Shown here piece after piece: positions 37,081 through 49,132 of a stretch of 64,000 nt of DNA. The translations under genes were made by a program, and so were the position numbers. Positions within the stretch are counted from its first letter, which is position 1, and every line of letters begins with the position of its first letter. The DNA lies in NCBI GenBank assembly GCA_921293015.1, contig OV121088.1, positions 5,517,882 to 5,581,881 of the forward strand, written 5' to 3'. The DNA is from Phorcus lineatus (lineage: Eukaryota > Mollusca > Gastropoda > Trochida > Trochidae). Under the pieces are notes generated by a model that made no database searches, was not told where the DNA came from, and saw only the letters and a program-made list of their open reading frames with translations.

Positions 37081-38200
37081 ACGAATGTATATTAGACACT
37101 GTTGTCACTGTTTTGGTGCCTGTCACTTCGTTTTCCTAATATAATTCATCTTAGATGTTATATTATAAAATTCCTTTAAACATGAATCATTATTGACGGA
37201 TCTGAGCTTTTGACAACTTTTTAGTTTAGAATTTATACTGAAAAAATATTTTATTAGCAGATATTTTTAAATTCACTATTTTCGTTTCAAAGTGAGTTTC
37301 GTTCTTTATTGACCATAGACTATAAATTAATTTAAATTGATCTTACTTCGGAGTCTGTTTATTTGGTATAACGCATGTACTTATAATTATAACTAAGATT
37401 ACTTACATTTTTCATTTTGTTTAGTAATCGCAGTTTTGGTTTGAAGAAATTCGAATATATATGTGTCCATCTATAACATTTATATTCTAGTGGAAGTTTA
37501 TAAAATATTGCACAGAAAATAGATCTGGTTTAGTTTTCTCATTGCTTATTGACATGGGTTACACTAAATATACTTCTAGGTTCTGCGTTGAAATAGTTGA
37601 CTTGATGACAAGTTGCATTTAAACACTGTAAACACTTTTAAATATATAAATTTTACCCCGAACCAAATGAAATTGGTACTAATCTGACATCTTGTTTCTA
37701 AACATACGTAGTGTGACGTTCAGGTTGTATAAGAATTTGCAAAGTTGTAACGATCTATAAAGAAAAAATATTGATAACGAATAAAAGGGCATTTCATGGA
37801 AATATTGACCATGTCATATTCGTCTCGTATGTTTACATGAAGAATAATATCTAAACAGACTATAGCAATATGAGTTGACAATATATGAAAATTATATGTC
37901 TTGTCTACTTTTTATCAAACAATTCCTCGCCATCGGGTCGGCATTTGAACGTTTGTAAACATTTTATCTTTACCACATAGCAGATGAATTGTTACAATGA
38001 ATATGTATGGTGAACACAACATACCACCTCTGACCAAAACTGCCCCTTTCGTGGACATCGCTGATACGCGCACACGTTTTTTCTAGTCTCTGTGGCACCA
38101 CGGAAACGTTCTCACGAAAAGCCCCTAACGAAGTAATAACTGACGTGTCTTCTTGGAACAAAACACAACACAATTAGAATTTACAGATGAAAAAATCGAA
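37081..38200. other. AT-rich spacer
   Basis: No feature seen except a small balanced patch near 37980-38160. Confidence 0.4.
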
Positions 38201-39010
38201 ATAAAAAATCCGATCTAATTTCATTGGTTCGATTGAGGGCTGCCTCGGCACCCGTCGGGTTGACCTGTACAAACACCGAACACCGATGGAATTTCCTCCA
38301 AGGGCCTCTTTCGTGAAATGTCTATTAAACAGTGAATACGCTTAGTCAACAATTGATAGAACGTTAGATAGAATTTCAGGTACAAGTCCCTGACCGCTTG
38401 CCACACATACCCCTTGTCATAATTCTACCCTCCCCGAGGACCCCGCCAATCATGGTCTGCTCCTGAAAATGGTATAACAATTCCTCATCAATGAATTAAG
38501 CTAATTGACTTACAACTGCACGATTGCGGTGTGTGGAAGCAAGCACGAGATTGGCGGGAAAGTTCATGCAGAGAGTGATGCCGCTGAAATTGATACGTCC
38601 AAGTTTAATAGCGAAATGATGTGCGACGACTCCATTGGGACAGAACTCCGCGCAGGGTGATCGCTCGTCAAGGAGCAAAGCCGCAGGGCCTGAGAGCAGT
38701 TGATCGTTATCGAAATTTGCAGGCTCGGTTTAATCAAAAGAAACAAAACAAACAGCTGACAAATTGCTGTTTTTCACCCGGTGAATAATGATAATAGTTT
38801 GGAAGGAAATCGTTTATGTTTCCGGGCGGTGTTGAGAGTTCTTGACAGAGGAGTTCAACTTGATGGGCTACGAGGTATCAGCTGCCCTGTGCGGAGTGTA
38901 GCTTAGATTAGGACGCGCTGTGATTGGAGTGTTGAGGAGTTTGGAGGCACCTTTACTTCCGATGTAGAGGCGCTTTGAAAGTTCAATCCTTAACGACCAG
39001 TGGTACAAAG
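38201..39010. other. GC-balanced island 2
   Basis: The most GC-rich non-coding stretch between the tlx genes (for example ACCCCGCCAATCATGG, GAACTCCGCGCAGG). Several overlapping short frames on the minus strand have no family resemblance. Candidate enhancer. Confidence 0.45.
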
Positions 39011-40100
39011 GTCCAATGTAATTAAAATCTTCATTTGTTCTCCTCTCCCATTTAGAGCCTTATAATATTGTTAGGGCCTGGCAATGATAGGTAAATTAAG
39101 TTTGCCGCTGCAGTAAGGATAATAGCGCGTTCAATTAGTCATTGTGGAATCGACATAAAAGAAATGAACATTCTTGATCCGTTTTATTGACCTTTACTGA
39201 ACCAGGCCATAAAATCAACAGTTATCAAATTAATCCACATTTAAGTTGCACTATTTCTTTGAAAATAAAACAAAGAGAACCTGAATTTTCAACCATTTAA
39301 ACAGGTTTTAGTCCTTCAACTACTACCAAAACTTTAAAGAAATAAGTCTTATTGTATTCTTGATCTAGATAAATGAATACATATTCTCCCTCTTTGTATA
39401 GTTCCTTAACCTCTTTATTATCAATGAGGTAATTATGTAATCAAATTCAGACTTTTGAAAGTGATTTTGACAGCTATTGTAAATGGTATTGCGCTAAAAT
39501 AAAATTCTATCGTTTTCAGAATTATAATTCTAAGTTTTAAATACATTGACTGTTTTAGAAGTTATGACTAATAACAACATTATACATAATTGAAATAAAT
39601 GCTCATCTGATATTTCTAACATGTACAACAAATCTGGCCGACATTATTTAATTGAACACTGTGACGCTAATGATTTGTTATATTTTGTCTTTATTTGATT
39701 GTATTTCATATATTCAGAAATTGTAATGATTTGTTCAAATATCGCATGGCTTTACATATAACTTTATAAGTGCATACAACCTGAATCATATAAAACACTT
39801 AACATATACTATTGAAGTTTATTCATCTTTACAGTGGCTATCAGCATACTAATTACAATCACTAGCAACATCCTATTTCAAATTATTCTACTTGATCTAT
39901 TATTGTATAAAACTCATGTTCAAAATACCAATAAGAACCCAATGAACATACAATATTTAGACGAAAAAGTTATTTATGAAAACAATGCATTCTATTGTAT
40001 TTTATTATTACACCTATCAGAACCTAAGGTTTACGCGATTTTAGAATTACTCAAAACATGCAGACATTTTCTGGAAGTTAATATATAAATAATAAAGCCA
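39011..40100. other. AT-rich spacer
   Basis: One 84-codon frame (39834-40088) is AT-driven and lacks any recognisable domain. Nothing else seen. Confidence 0.4.
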
Positions 40101-41260
40101 AACCCCGTAATAAGAAAACTTCCCACAAGTGACTAATGGTCTATGCAATGTATGGAAGCAGCGCGATTATAGAGAGCAACAGCTGTAATTCTCAATGCAG
40201 TTTGTTCAGTGTTCTATGATGATTTAATTACGTAACATGGTGTCTGTTTTATATAATTAGCTTTAAAGGGGACCACTGGATGCATTTAGCCCATATTAAG
40301 TCTGGAAAAGCGGCAAATTAGTCGGCAAAATTCACCCATGGGTTTCCTTAACGGAGTCAAATCTCTGTGACTACATTGTATAATCTCTTTAAAACTATCC
40401 AACATTTGCTTTGTGATTGATAAGTTAAAATCAAACGGTTCCAACCAATCGATAGTTCGCTGTAGGGAGAAGTCATTTCCCTGTAGAACCAGAATGAGGC
40501 CTCCGCTGATCTTAAACTATTATATAAGTTATTCGTTTTGAATTAAATGCTAAAACGCATCAAATCCGCCACTTTGCACCCTCATGGGTGATGTTTGATA
40601 AAAGAGTTTTCATTGATTACGAGTAAATAATACCTCTGGCGAATATTACAAAGAACCAATTATGAGCTATTATTTGAACCCGAACGAGAACGATTGTAAA
40701 CTGAAATACTCCAGAAAGGCAGAGTGAAGTTTATTTCTTTGCAACATGTAAAAGACTGATAGAGGAGAGAATTGAAGCGGAAAATTAATCACTTTAAAGC
40801 TAAGGAGCGATATCAATTCCGAGAAACCCCAACCCTTATCGCCTCTTGAAGAAGGGCTGATTTCTTCGCGCTCCTAACCTGCTTTACGTCATCCGTACTC
40901 GCGGCTGATACGACATGGCAGCTCGTCAAAAGACGGGGCTATTTGGTCCCATATCACTGACGATTTCGCCGTTATTTCATACCCTTAAACAAGCCGGAAT
41001 TTAGTTAACTTCTGATGGGCTTAGCCTTGGCAAGCTCGTGCTGTACTGGAAGCGATGCTATCTATAAAACCATGTGTCCCGTGCCGCGAGATATAAGGTA
41101 ACACGATAAAGAAGCATTTCAGAAATTTTATAGCTTTTTACAAATGTTTTGGGTTGTAGATGATTTAATTTGACTTGTTAAATCACGGCGGGATTTTATC
41201 AGCATTTATTTAGAAATAAAGCGGATTTTCCGGTAGGGGTTAAGACTTTTCAGATAATTT
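40101..41260. other. GC-balanced island 3
   Basis: Repeat-free complex sequence, richest at 40780-41140. Candidate conserved non-coding element. Confidence 0.4.
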
Positions 41261-41417
41261 AGAGCCACGTATAACAAAACAGACGTTTACAAGAAAGGAA
41301 TGCTGCAAATGAAGTCCGCTAATCTTGCCTCTAGAACCTACGATATCTAGTATATTAGATTGTTATTAATTTCCTTTTAAGCCATTATTTGTTGAAAATA
41401 GTAAAACGGGTTAAAAC

Positions 41418-41437
41418 GGGGGGGGGGGGGGGGGGGG
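41418..41437. repeat. Poly-G run (20 G)
   Basis: Homopolymer following TTAAAAC. Confidence 0.95.
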
Positions 41438-41667
41438 CACTTTTTTATGTGCTTATGAGGTTGTATATCTATTCTGTACTGTAATTACAATTTGAATAAG
41501 CGTTTTTAATGTTAAGGAAGGATAGAATGTAAAACATAAATTTTCAAAGTAATGTAGAACGTTTTCATAAATATATAAATTAATCTTACGAAAAGGACAA
41601 AAATGTTACCAATGGCAAGAAGTTCAATCAATAAAAAGAGCCCTTAAACGAACGTACCATGTTAAGC

Positions 41668-41709
41668 TAGGCAGGGATCGTATAGACACGTCTATATGAT
41701 CCCTGCCTA
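41668..41709. repeat. Near-perfect 20-bp-arm palindrome with 2-nt centre
   Basis: TAGGCAGGGATCGTATAGAC, then AC, then its inverse with one mismatch. The loop is too small for a normal microRNA precursor. Origin unknown. Confidence 0.7.
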
Positions 41710-42160
41710 ATTGAAGTGATAAAAATGAGTTCACACTAAAACGGCCATATGAAGGTTTCTGTTGATACGTGGTGCCTTTGTACGACTTGGGATAATCTGG
41801 TTAAGAATACACAAATATTTCAATACTAAACATGATAACATGACATGACTCTGACTTTGACATGATGGAGAAAAGTTGTCAATTCAATCACAAAAGTAAT
41901 GTTTGAACTTTAAAAAAAGATTCCCATGTAATCATAATGAGAAAATCACACACAAAAATTGCTATCAATTCAGTACATGAATATAAGTTCGCCATTTTTT
42001 ACTCATCGAAGACTCGACTAATTAAAGTACAAAATTCTTCTCCTCCCAAATATAAAAATAAGTACACGGCAAAACAATTCCGACAAGACGATTAGCCAGG
42101 AATCCAATATCTGTATGCTGAACAGCATCAACACCAGTATGTGACAACTGTAACTTTGTA
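41710..42160. other. AT-rich spacer
   Basis: Nothing recognised. Confidence 0.4.
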
Positions 42161-42830
42161 CTAAATTTCCTTAATAACTAAATCCAAATCATCTAATCTC
42201 ATCTGACAGCCTTAGCGCTCTGCTATCGTCCAATCAAGGAGGCATGACAATAACACTATCAGATATTTATATTTCCTGAAGCTTAATAAACACCAACACA
42301 CCAATAACCCGTCTCCTTAGCGCCGACTTCCCCTCTTACATCAGTTCCTGATAATAACCTCTTCAGGCCATTTATATTAAAGGGACTCAAGCCTTGCTCC
42401 ATTAGAGGCGCTTCCTTTATCATTATAAGGCGATCAATGATACGTCCAGTATCCGAAATGAGTGATACCTCAATTCGAAAGCTCACAGCCAAGTACCATC
42501 AGTTTTCGGAAATGATCAATTTTCGCCTCCAATGAAGAATCCGGCAAAACAATGGCTGTAATTGCCCGCTGTTACATACGCAGGAGAAAGACAATGATGT
42601 TTATTTCTTTGAGCGTTTCTCATTAACCACCGATTTAGCTGTCCGTCAGACGGCGACAGAGGGAAGAAGATGTTGGCTGATTCAAGTAGCATTGTTGATG
42701 AGATTTGTTTACAATGAATACCCTTTAAATCGAAGACGTTTATCTTCGTACAGCAATGTCTGTAACAGTTAACATGTTTTAACGATGATAGGAAGTTATC
42801 GGTATATGTAAACACTTTTGTCTATACTGT
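42161..42830. other. GC-balanced island 4
   Basis: Two short minus-strand frames (42283-42492, 42516-42815) have no known domain and no coding bias. It more likely represents regulatory DNA. Confidence 0.4.
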
Positions 42831-44850
42831 TTGTCTCTCTGGAATGAACATTAAGGTATATTTCTACATATATGTCAATATTGCTTTACTCATAATTTAG
42901 GTTGAAGATATAAGTATTTTCAATTACCGATGGCAATAAATATTAAGGAAATATAGCTTTACTTGTAACGTGTTCTAAATATATTGCTGTTTTTATATGT
43001 AAATATATAAAATGTTTCACTTGAAACATAACAGAATATTAAAATAATTATGTTTAGATTGTTAAAACTGTTGAAAGGTATTGTTATTCTTATACCAAAT
43101 ATAGATATTATAGTAACGGACTAGTGAAAGGTATTTACATTCTAAAAAACTGTATCTTACTGTCTGAATCTTACCACATTGATGTATCGGGTTAAGACTG
43201 CTTAAAGATGTTGTCTCTTTTTGAAAAGATTTGTGTAATGGCTAATATAATATTTCGAAGTTATAAATTTATCAATTTCGATATGAAGTCTTGTCGTTAT
43301 TATTTCCTTATATAATATATATAAAAAATACAAACTTCTTGCAAAACGTGTATTGTTTGCAAGGTATTCGTTGTCGCTTTTAGTTTTGATAGTATAGCAC
43401 TAACACATTTGTACTGCTAAGTCTTTAGTGGATTGGATTATTCGGTCAATACTGAAAACGATACCAGTACAGGAAAGCGGTGACTATTTGAGATCAGCTT
43501 GTAGTTAACCTCAACCTAAACTTAAAATTTGTCTTCAAATACATCACCTGCCAAATCTTCATATATTTCGTTTTGGAAATATATGGAAGGAAAGATTACT
43601 GAGTTAGTGGACCTCGGTGAGTACTGTGTGAACCTCGGCTGCGCCTCGCCTATAATGTTGCCACTGAAATACTTCATTTAGCACATTTCAAAGATGGTGT
43701 CAAAACATTCACTAAAGTTATTAATATTAGTTTTACAGATAGAATTATCGAGTGAATGCAAAGGTGTCTGATGTCTGCTAGATCGGTCAATCTTGTAATG
43801 ATGGCATACATCTTTAAACATTTAGTGATGGTAATGTTTGCCGTGCTTATAATGAAGATATGAGTGTTAGTATATTGGACAGCCGTGACAGTGGGTATGA
43901 ATTATGTAAAGGGGTTAGGATCTCGTGCTGCCTGCTACTGATGACCGAGATTAACGTTTGTAGATAATGGTTACCTCCTTGGCACCGCTAAGTTAGAACG
44001 ACAAGGTGTGACGTGTACGTTTCTGGTATTTCATTTAATCTCTCTTCCCGTAATGCATTTTCACACTGAAATAGATGAATTGATGTTATATCAAATTTGA
44101 CGTGTGAGGAAATTTTTGAATAATCTGGTGAAGTCATGTTCGGATTGTCTTGAAATTGGTTGAACGAAGTATCCGAAAATATTATTGTATTTGTAAAAAA
44201 AAGATAATTGCGATAAAATAGGGTATATCTGGAGACAGAATTTGAATAATCTAAGAATTATTATTAATATTACAAGAAACTTGAAATCGTCAATTTATTT
44301 ACGAGTCTATATATGTCAGTGCCAACATTATTACAGGTCGTCAACAAGTATGGTTACGTTCTCTCTCTACGATATTCATACGTATAGCTGTTCAACGTTA
44401 GCACTCGAGAAAGGTCTCTAAGCAATGTTTGACAACACATACTGTAATGCTATGATTGGTTCGGTAAAAATATTCTTACAATTTTTTCTATAATTAGTTT
44501 ACGGTATTGAAGGCTTATATCAAGGGCTTTGTATAGTTTTCAGGAATCTTACTTTCGATTTTCCGATTTGATTGTACTGCTAATTTTATTTAAATGGCAT
44601 AAATCATTTATATGTCATTTTGTTTTTTATAATGAATAACTCAATACAATTTTTCTGTAACTTAGTAAAATAATTACTTATCAGAACAACACAAACAAAC
44701 AAACATTCCTATTTTAGAAGAAACTCCGGAATCAATATTCAACATTGTGAGAGTTTGTAATAGTCCCACAAGCAACACAAATTACCATTGTTATTAATTA
44801 GCTAAGCCATCTGCTGAATAGAATTTCGCGATAACATCCAAAACATGTCA
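42831..44850. other. AT-rich spacer
   Basis: Mostly low-GC. 43600-43680 holds CCTCGGTGAG / CCTCGGCTGCGCC words that may be part of a decayed palindromic repeat, not resolved. Confidence 0.4.
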
Positions 44851-45350
44851 AAAGCAATTTCTCAATTTATCTCCCAGTACCCTATGCAGTTCAACAATTA
44901 TCCAATATGAACTTTATAATGTCTTTGATAAGGACATCATATTGTCTGAGAAAGCATAGAGTCACGATAGCTGAAACAACGGCACGAAAGTAACTCCACA
45001 CTAAAATAGGGGGTCCCATAAGACATCCCCGGCGTACTCCTCCTTATTTGCCTTTAGCGGGCCAACTCGTCAAAATAATTGCCTTCGGTCTATGAATATG
45101 AAGTCGACTGTCATTTTAAATTAAAGGGGATGTTTCCCCAATGGACCAGAGAGTAAAGGAAGGGCCCAGGGCAATTAATCTAGGATGATATTCACAGAAA
45201 AATTAAAATTATTAGTTAACTGGATGTGTTCAATTTGCACATTTATGTAATTTCTCATTCGTGTGCTCTTCAGGGCAAGATAGAGCAAGTCGGTTGAATT
45301 GGCGAGACAAATGAATGCTATTCTATTACCATGTTTGACAGGAATTGCCC
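44851..45350. other. GC-balanced island 5
   Basis: Complex repeat-free sequence (GGCGTACTCCTCC, GAAGGGCCCAGGGC). Candidate conserved non-coding element. Confidence 0.4.
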
Positions 45351-46050
45351 TTTTTGCAATTTGGGAAATAGATTTTGATAAATGTTATTTCTTGTTGTAA
45401 TAGTTATGAATAATATGAATGTTTAAAGTTGAGTAGGCACTTGGTAGTTAAACGTATGAGAAGGCAATGGCAAAGTATTAAGAACTGATAGTTTTACATG
45501 TATACGTTTTGAGGATATTTGTCAACGACCATATATCTTATTGTATAGCATGAATAAAGAAATGACATAGAAACGATATTCTGTTTTGGGATAAAAAAGA
45601 GGGATAAACTATGCAATGTGTTTGATATATGAACATATTCCACATACAGTGTTTACAAATATAATGTATGTGTAAATGCAGTTGTTAAAACATGTACAGT
45701 ATAATTTAATTTTGAAGTAAGGGTTCATTTTTTATGTATCGAGAGACATGCGTTTGAAAAATCTATTTCGACAAAAACATTTACGTAAAAATGAATCGAC
45801 AACAACGATTATAAGTAAATGTTCACTAACCTTTTCAGTTGGTATATTTTAAATCCAATTAGTTATCTTTAAAGAGGTAAGCATTGAGTTTAGAAGGGTA
45901 CCTTTAATGATTCCAAAGAAAAAGGTCAAATGAAATAAAAAGTCTGCAGAACTTCTGTTAAATTTCATGTCGAAATCTTTTTCTCTCAAACAAAGTGATA
46001 GAGTCTTTCGTTAACTGATGTTTTCTAAAAACAAAAATATTCATACGGTT
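45351..46050. other. AT-rich spacer
   Basis: Nothing recognised. Confidence 0.4.
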
Positions 46051-47060
46051 TTAATTAGGAACTATAGCCTCTCTCACGAACGCCCGTTTCTCCTTCGTAG
46101 ACTTCGCCACCAATTCGGAAAGCCATCAATTTCAAATCTCTGCAAATGGCAACAAAACTATTAACACCAAACATGGCGACTGACGTCACCTTACGTCAGT
46201 TTTGATCAAACTACATGACCACGTGACCTTTATAATGACCTCTGAGGCATCTGGAATTTACCGAAGCTATAAACACCCCCCTCGGAAGTGACAGACATTT
46301 TGTGCCATTTCACAACCCTTACATTTCCGTCAGGCATAAACGGTCGTCCTTCCATCAAATATATCGCCCGTTACACTTCTCTAATGGACGCCCGGCAAGG
46401 TTCAAAGCTCGGCACCAAGAGGCAGATGGCTCTTGGAAAATAATTCTTTTATGAGAGGAGCCACCGAACGTAATTGATGAACCCACTTTGACAAATATTT
46501 TGGGTGTTTCATTACCCGATCGCGTGGCAAGGTCTAATGGCAACAGCGCGAGAACTCACACTAACTTTCATTCGACCAGTTGACTCCGGTAGATGTTCCT
46601 AATTGCCACAGTAGCACATGTGTTAGTAACCATGGCCCGAATGGGGCATTCAGACGGTAACGAGGCTTAATTAAATCAGTCAGTCCGTGGAGGGTTGAGC
46701 TCGTATTAGTGGAAAAGAATATATTAGTTTAACGGTAATTACAAAGATAGGCCTAGCAAGTAAGAGATTGTAACGAAAGGGATTGGAGACTTCGTAATTT
46801 GGCAATGTCTGATAAACGTTCCCCTAGGAGACGTTAAGAGTGGCAAAGGAAAGCCAGCCTGGGCCAGATAGAAAAGCATTTAATATTCCATTTGTGGCCA
46901 AGTTTGAATAGGCTTTTGTTCGCAATTCAAGGGATTAATCACTTGAGAGAAATTTGTAGCTTTCCCAGGACAAAGTGGAATCACCAAAAATGACAAGGGT
47001 CGCGGATTTTCCCTTTATTCGCTTTTGTCTCGGTAACAGAGAGTCTCTGTGTACCATTTG
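46051..47060. other. GC-balanced island 6 with CRE palindrome
   Basis: About 1 kb of complex, repeat-free sequence nearest the 3' end of tlx-B. It includes ACTGACGT...ACGTCAGT (46179-46200), an inverted repeat holding a full CRE (46181-46188). Candidate enhancer. Confidence 0.45.
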
Positions 47061-48954
47061 AGTTAATAAATAGAACATTAAACGACAATTTTATCCATAA
47101 AGATTATTAAATGGAATCATTATTTTAGAGAGTGGCTCCATCAGGAAATATTTCAAACAATGATCAGATATTAATTGAACTAATCTGATTTAATTATCCG
47201 TGTGTACAGAACTATAGCAAGCCGTTAGGCGCACTTGTAATATGATTTAACGAATGATATGATCTTGTACACGGTTCCCGTTCAGTGGACATTATGTAAT
47301 ATAATACAAACTACATTAGTACACTATCATTAATACGATAAGGTTAGTTCTGCTGTACTTTTGAAAGTTCTTACCATAATGACGTCCTGTCATGCAATCT
47401 CCGTACAAGTCTGGGTCTGCTTAACAGCTAAATTTCTTGTTGTGTTGCCCAACTTGATCAAAATAATTCTATCAACGGATATGATTTTGTTATTTTTAAG
47501 ACTTAATTTACCTTTGCGGTAAAAAATAAATAGTTTACGTTGGTAAGAAAATTACTTCATCAAATTAGTCTTTCGTAGATTAACTTCCTTAACAAAAGTC
47601 TAGTTTGTATGTTAAAGCAAATTTAAAAAGTAAAAAAGGCAAACTTTGTAAATTCAGTTTTTATTAAAAAATTGTTTGTTTGTACAATATTCACGTTTAA
47701 CAGCATACAAGTATTCTAAACTTTACGGGAAATATAAAATATGTCAAATGTCTCTTGTTTTTATCGTCAAATTTAGTAAATCCAAATGTTAATTTCCTAA
47801 CCTTATTTTGTAATGTGAAATGAAATGAGATCACGGCCTCCTTACGACAACTGCAAGAAAGTCATTTCAAATACACATCTCCAAAACATAAATATATTAT
47901 ATTTATATATCTATTTATTTATTTATTTATTTATTTATATATCTTTGTTTTATATGTTCTAAGTAGTAATGTTAATATACGTAATACTAATCACAACGTA
48001 TAGAATATCTATACCAAAAATGATAAAAATAATATATCATAAAGATTGCTGTTAATTAATCAACAGGCACCGTTTATATGACAGTATGCTATCTGTCTCT
48101 ATGACGTTTAATACTGCATGCGAATTATACATCAATATAGCGTTTCAGTTATTCATGATCCTCCGAAACACAATCGCGTACCATTTTGAGATCAGCATCT
48201 ATCTATTCAAATACATTCTAAGAGGGGCCTGTTATAGCTTAGGTGGTTGCAATAACACGCCTGTTATAATTCTATGCAGTTATATATATCATATATATAC
48301 ATAACATTTTGCATCTCACTGAATACAAATCAAACCTTTAATTGACTGGATATGCTCGAGCTAACCCCTATCATTGGTAATACCACTGTTTCCTCGACAT
48401 GCACATGGTAGCCTAATTTTTATTTACAAAAATTGTACATAAAGCTTGGCACCTAAACTCCTAAAACAGTCCAATTTACCTTCCAATAAAATGCATAACG
48501 TTTCACCTTAAGTCGAGATGAAAACAAGCAAAATGGATTGGACTTTTCGTTCAATAAACAAAACAAATTATCATATTCTTATTTAGATGGTAAAAAGTTG
48601 TGTCCTCTTGCCAAGTTATAGGAACATATTCACAGAACATTCGTTTGTAAACAAATGTCTTTTGTACAGTGACCTCCGTATAAACAAGAACAACAAAATT
48701 TGTCCTTGATCTTTTTCTTAGTCTACAAGGTTATTGACTGTAGCATGGTTCAACGTCAATTATTTACAAGAACCACAAACAACCCTTCCTTCTTCCTTTT
48801 CTTCGCCTCTTTCTTCGTGTTCAAATCTTCTACCCCTTACTACGTTATATCCACGAGTTCAGTTTTTAAGAACCAAATATTTCATGTTTTTATCTTGTCC
48901 TTATTCATTTTCTACTTTCGTTTTCTTCTTCTTCCTTTTCTTCTCTTAACTGTA
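47061..48954. other. 3' flank of tlx-B
   Basis: AT-rich; the part adjoining 48954 should be tlx-B 3' UTR. It contains an (ATTT)n run. A TC-rich stretch at 48780-48945 produces long plus-strand frames that are not genes. Confidence 0.4.
47911..47938. repeat. (TTTA)n microsatellite
   Basis: Six TTTA units. Confidence 0.9.
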
Positions 48955-49132
48955 CTAGGAGTGAGGCTCCTCCATGCCTGCATCAACACCAGCGGGAACT
49001 ATCCTGAACGCAGGGGTAGGAGGGGGGACACACAGAGAGGGGTACATCTGAGCTCCTTCATCTGACCTGAGGCTCATGAGGAACTTCTGAGCAGCCTGTC
49101 TCTCTATTTCTCTCTCCTCGGCTGTCTGGCGT
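48955..49132 (-). CDS. Tlx: tlx-B exon 3 (end of homeodomain, divergent tail, stop)
   Basis: The acceptor is CACTTGCAG|ACGCC. It encodes [21 protein letters not shown], then a proline-rich tail ending [17 protein letters not shown] and the following basic helix match tlx-A, but the terminal Tlx signature is absent. A possible AATAAA lies far downstream at 48419-48424 on the gene strand. Confidence 0.9.

Noticed and set aside
41668..41709. MicroRNA precursor
   Set aside because: The stem is only 20 bp with a 2-nt loop, too small for a typical animal pre-miRNA.
43600..43680. CpG-containing palindromic repeat around CCTCGG
   Set aside because: Arms could not be paired convincingly over more than a few bases.
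48700..49065. 121-codon plus-strand frame, Phe/Leu-rich, resembling a membrane protein
   Set aside because: It is created by a TC-rich tract and by the antisense of tlx-B exon 3.
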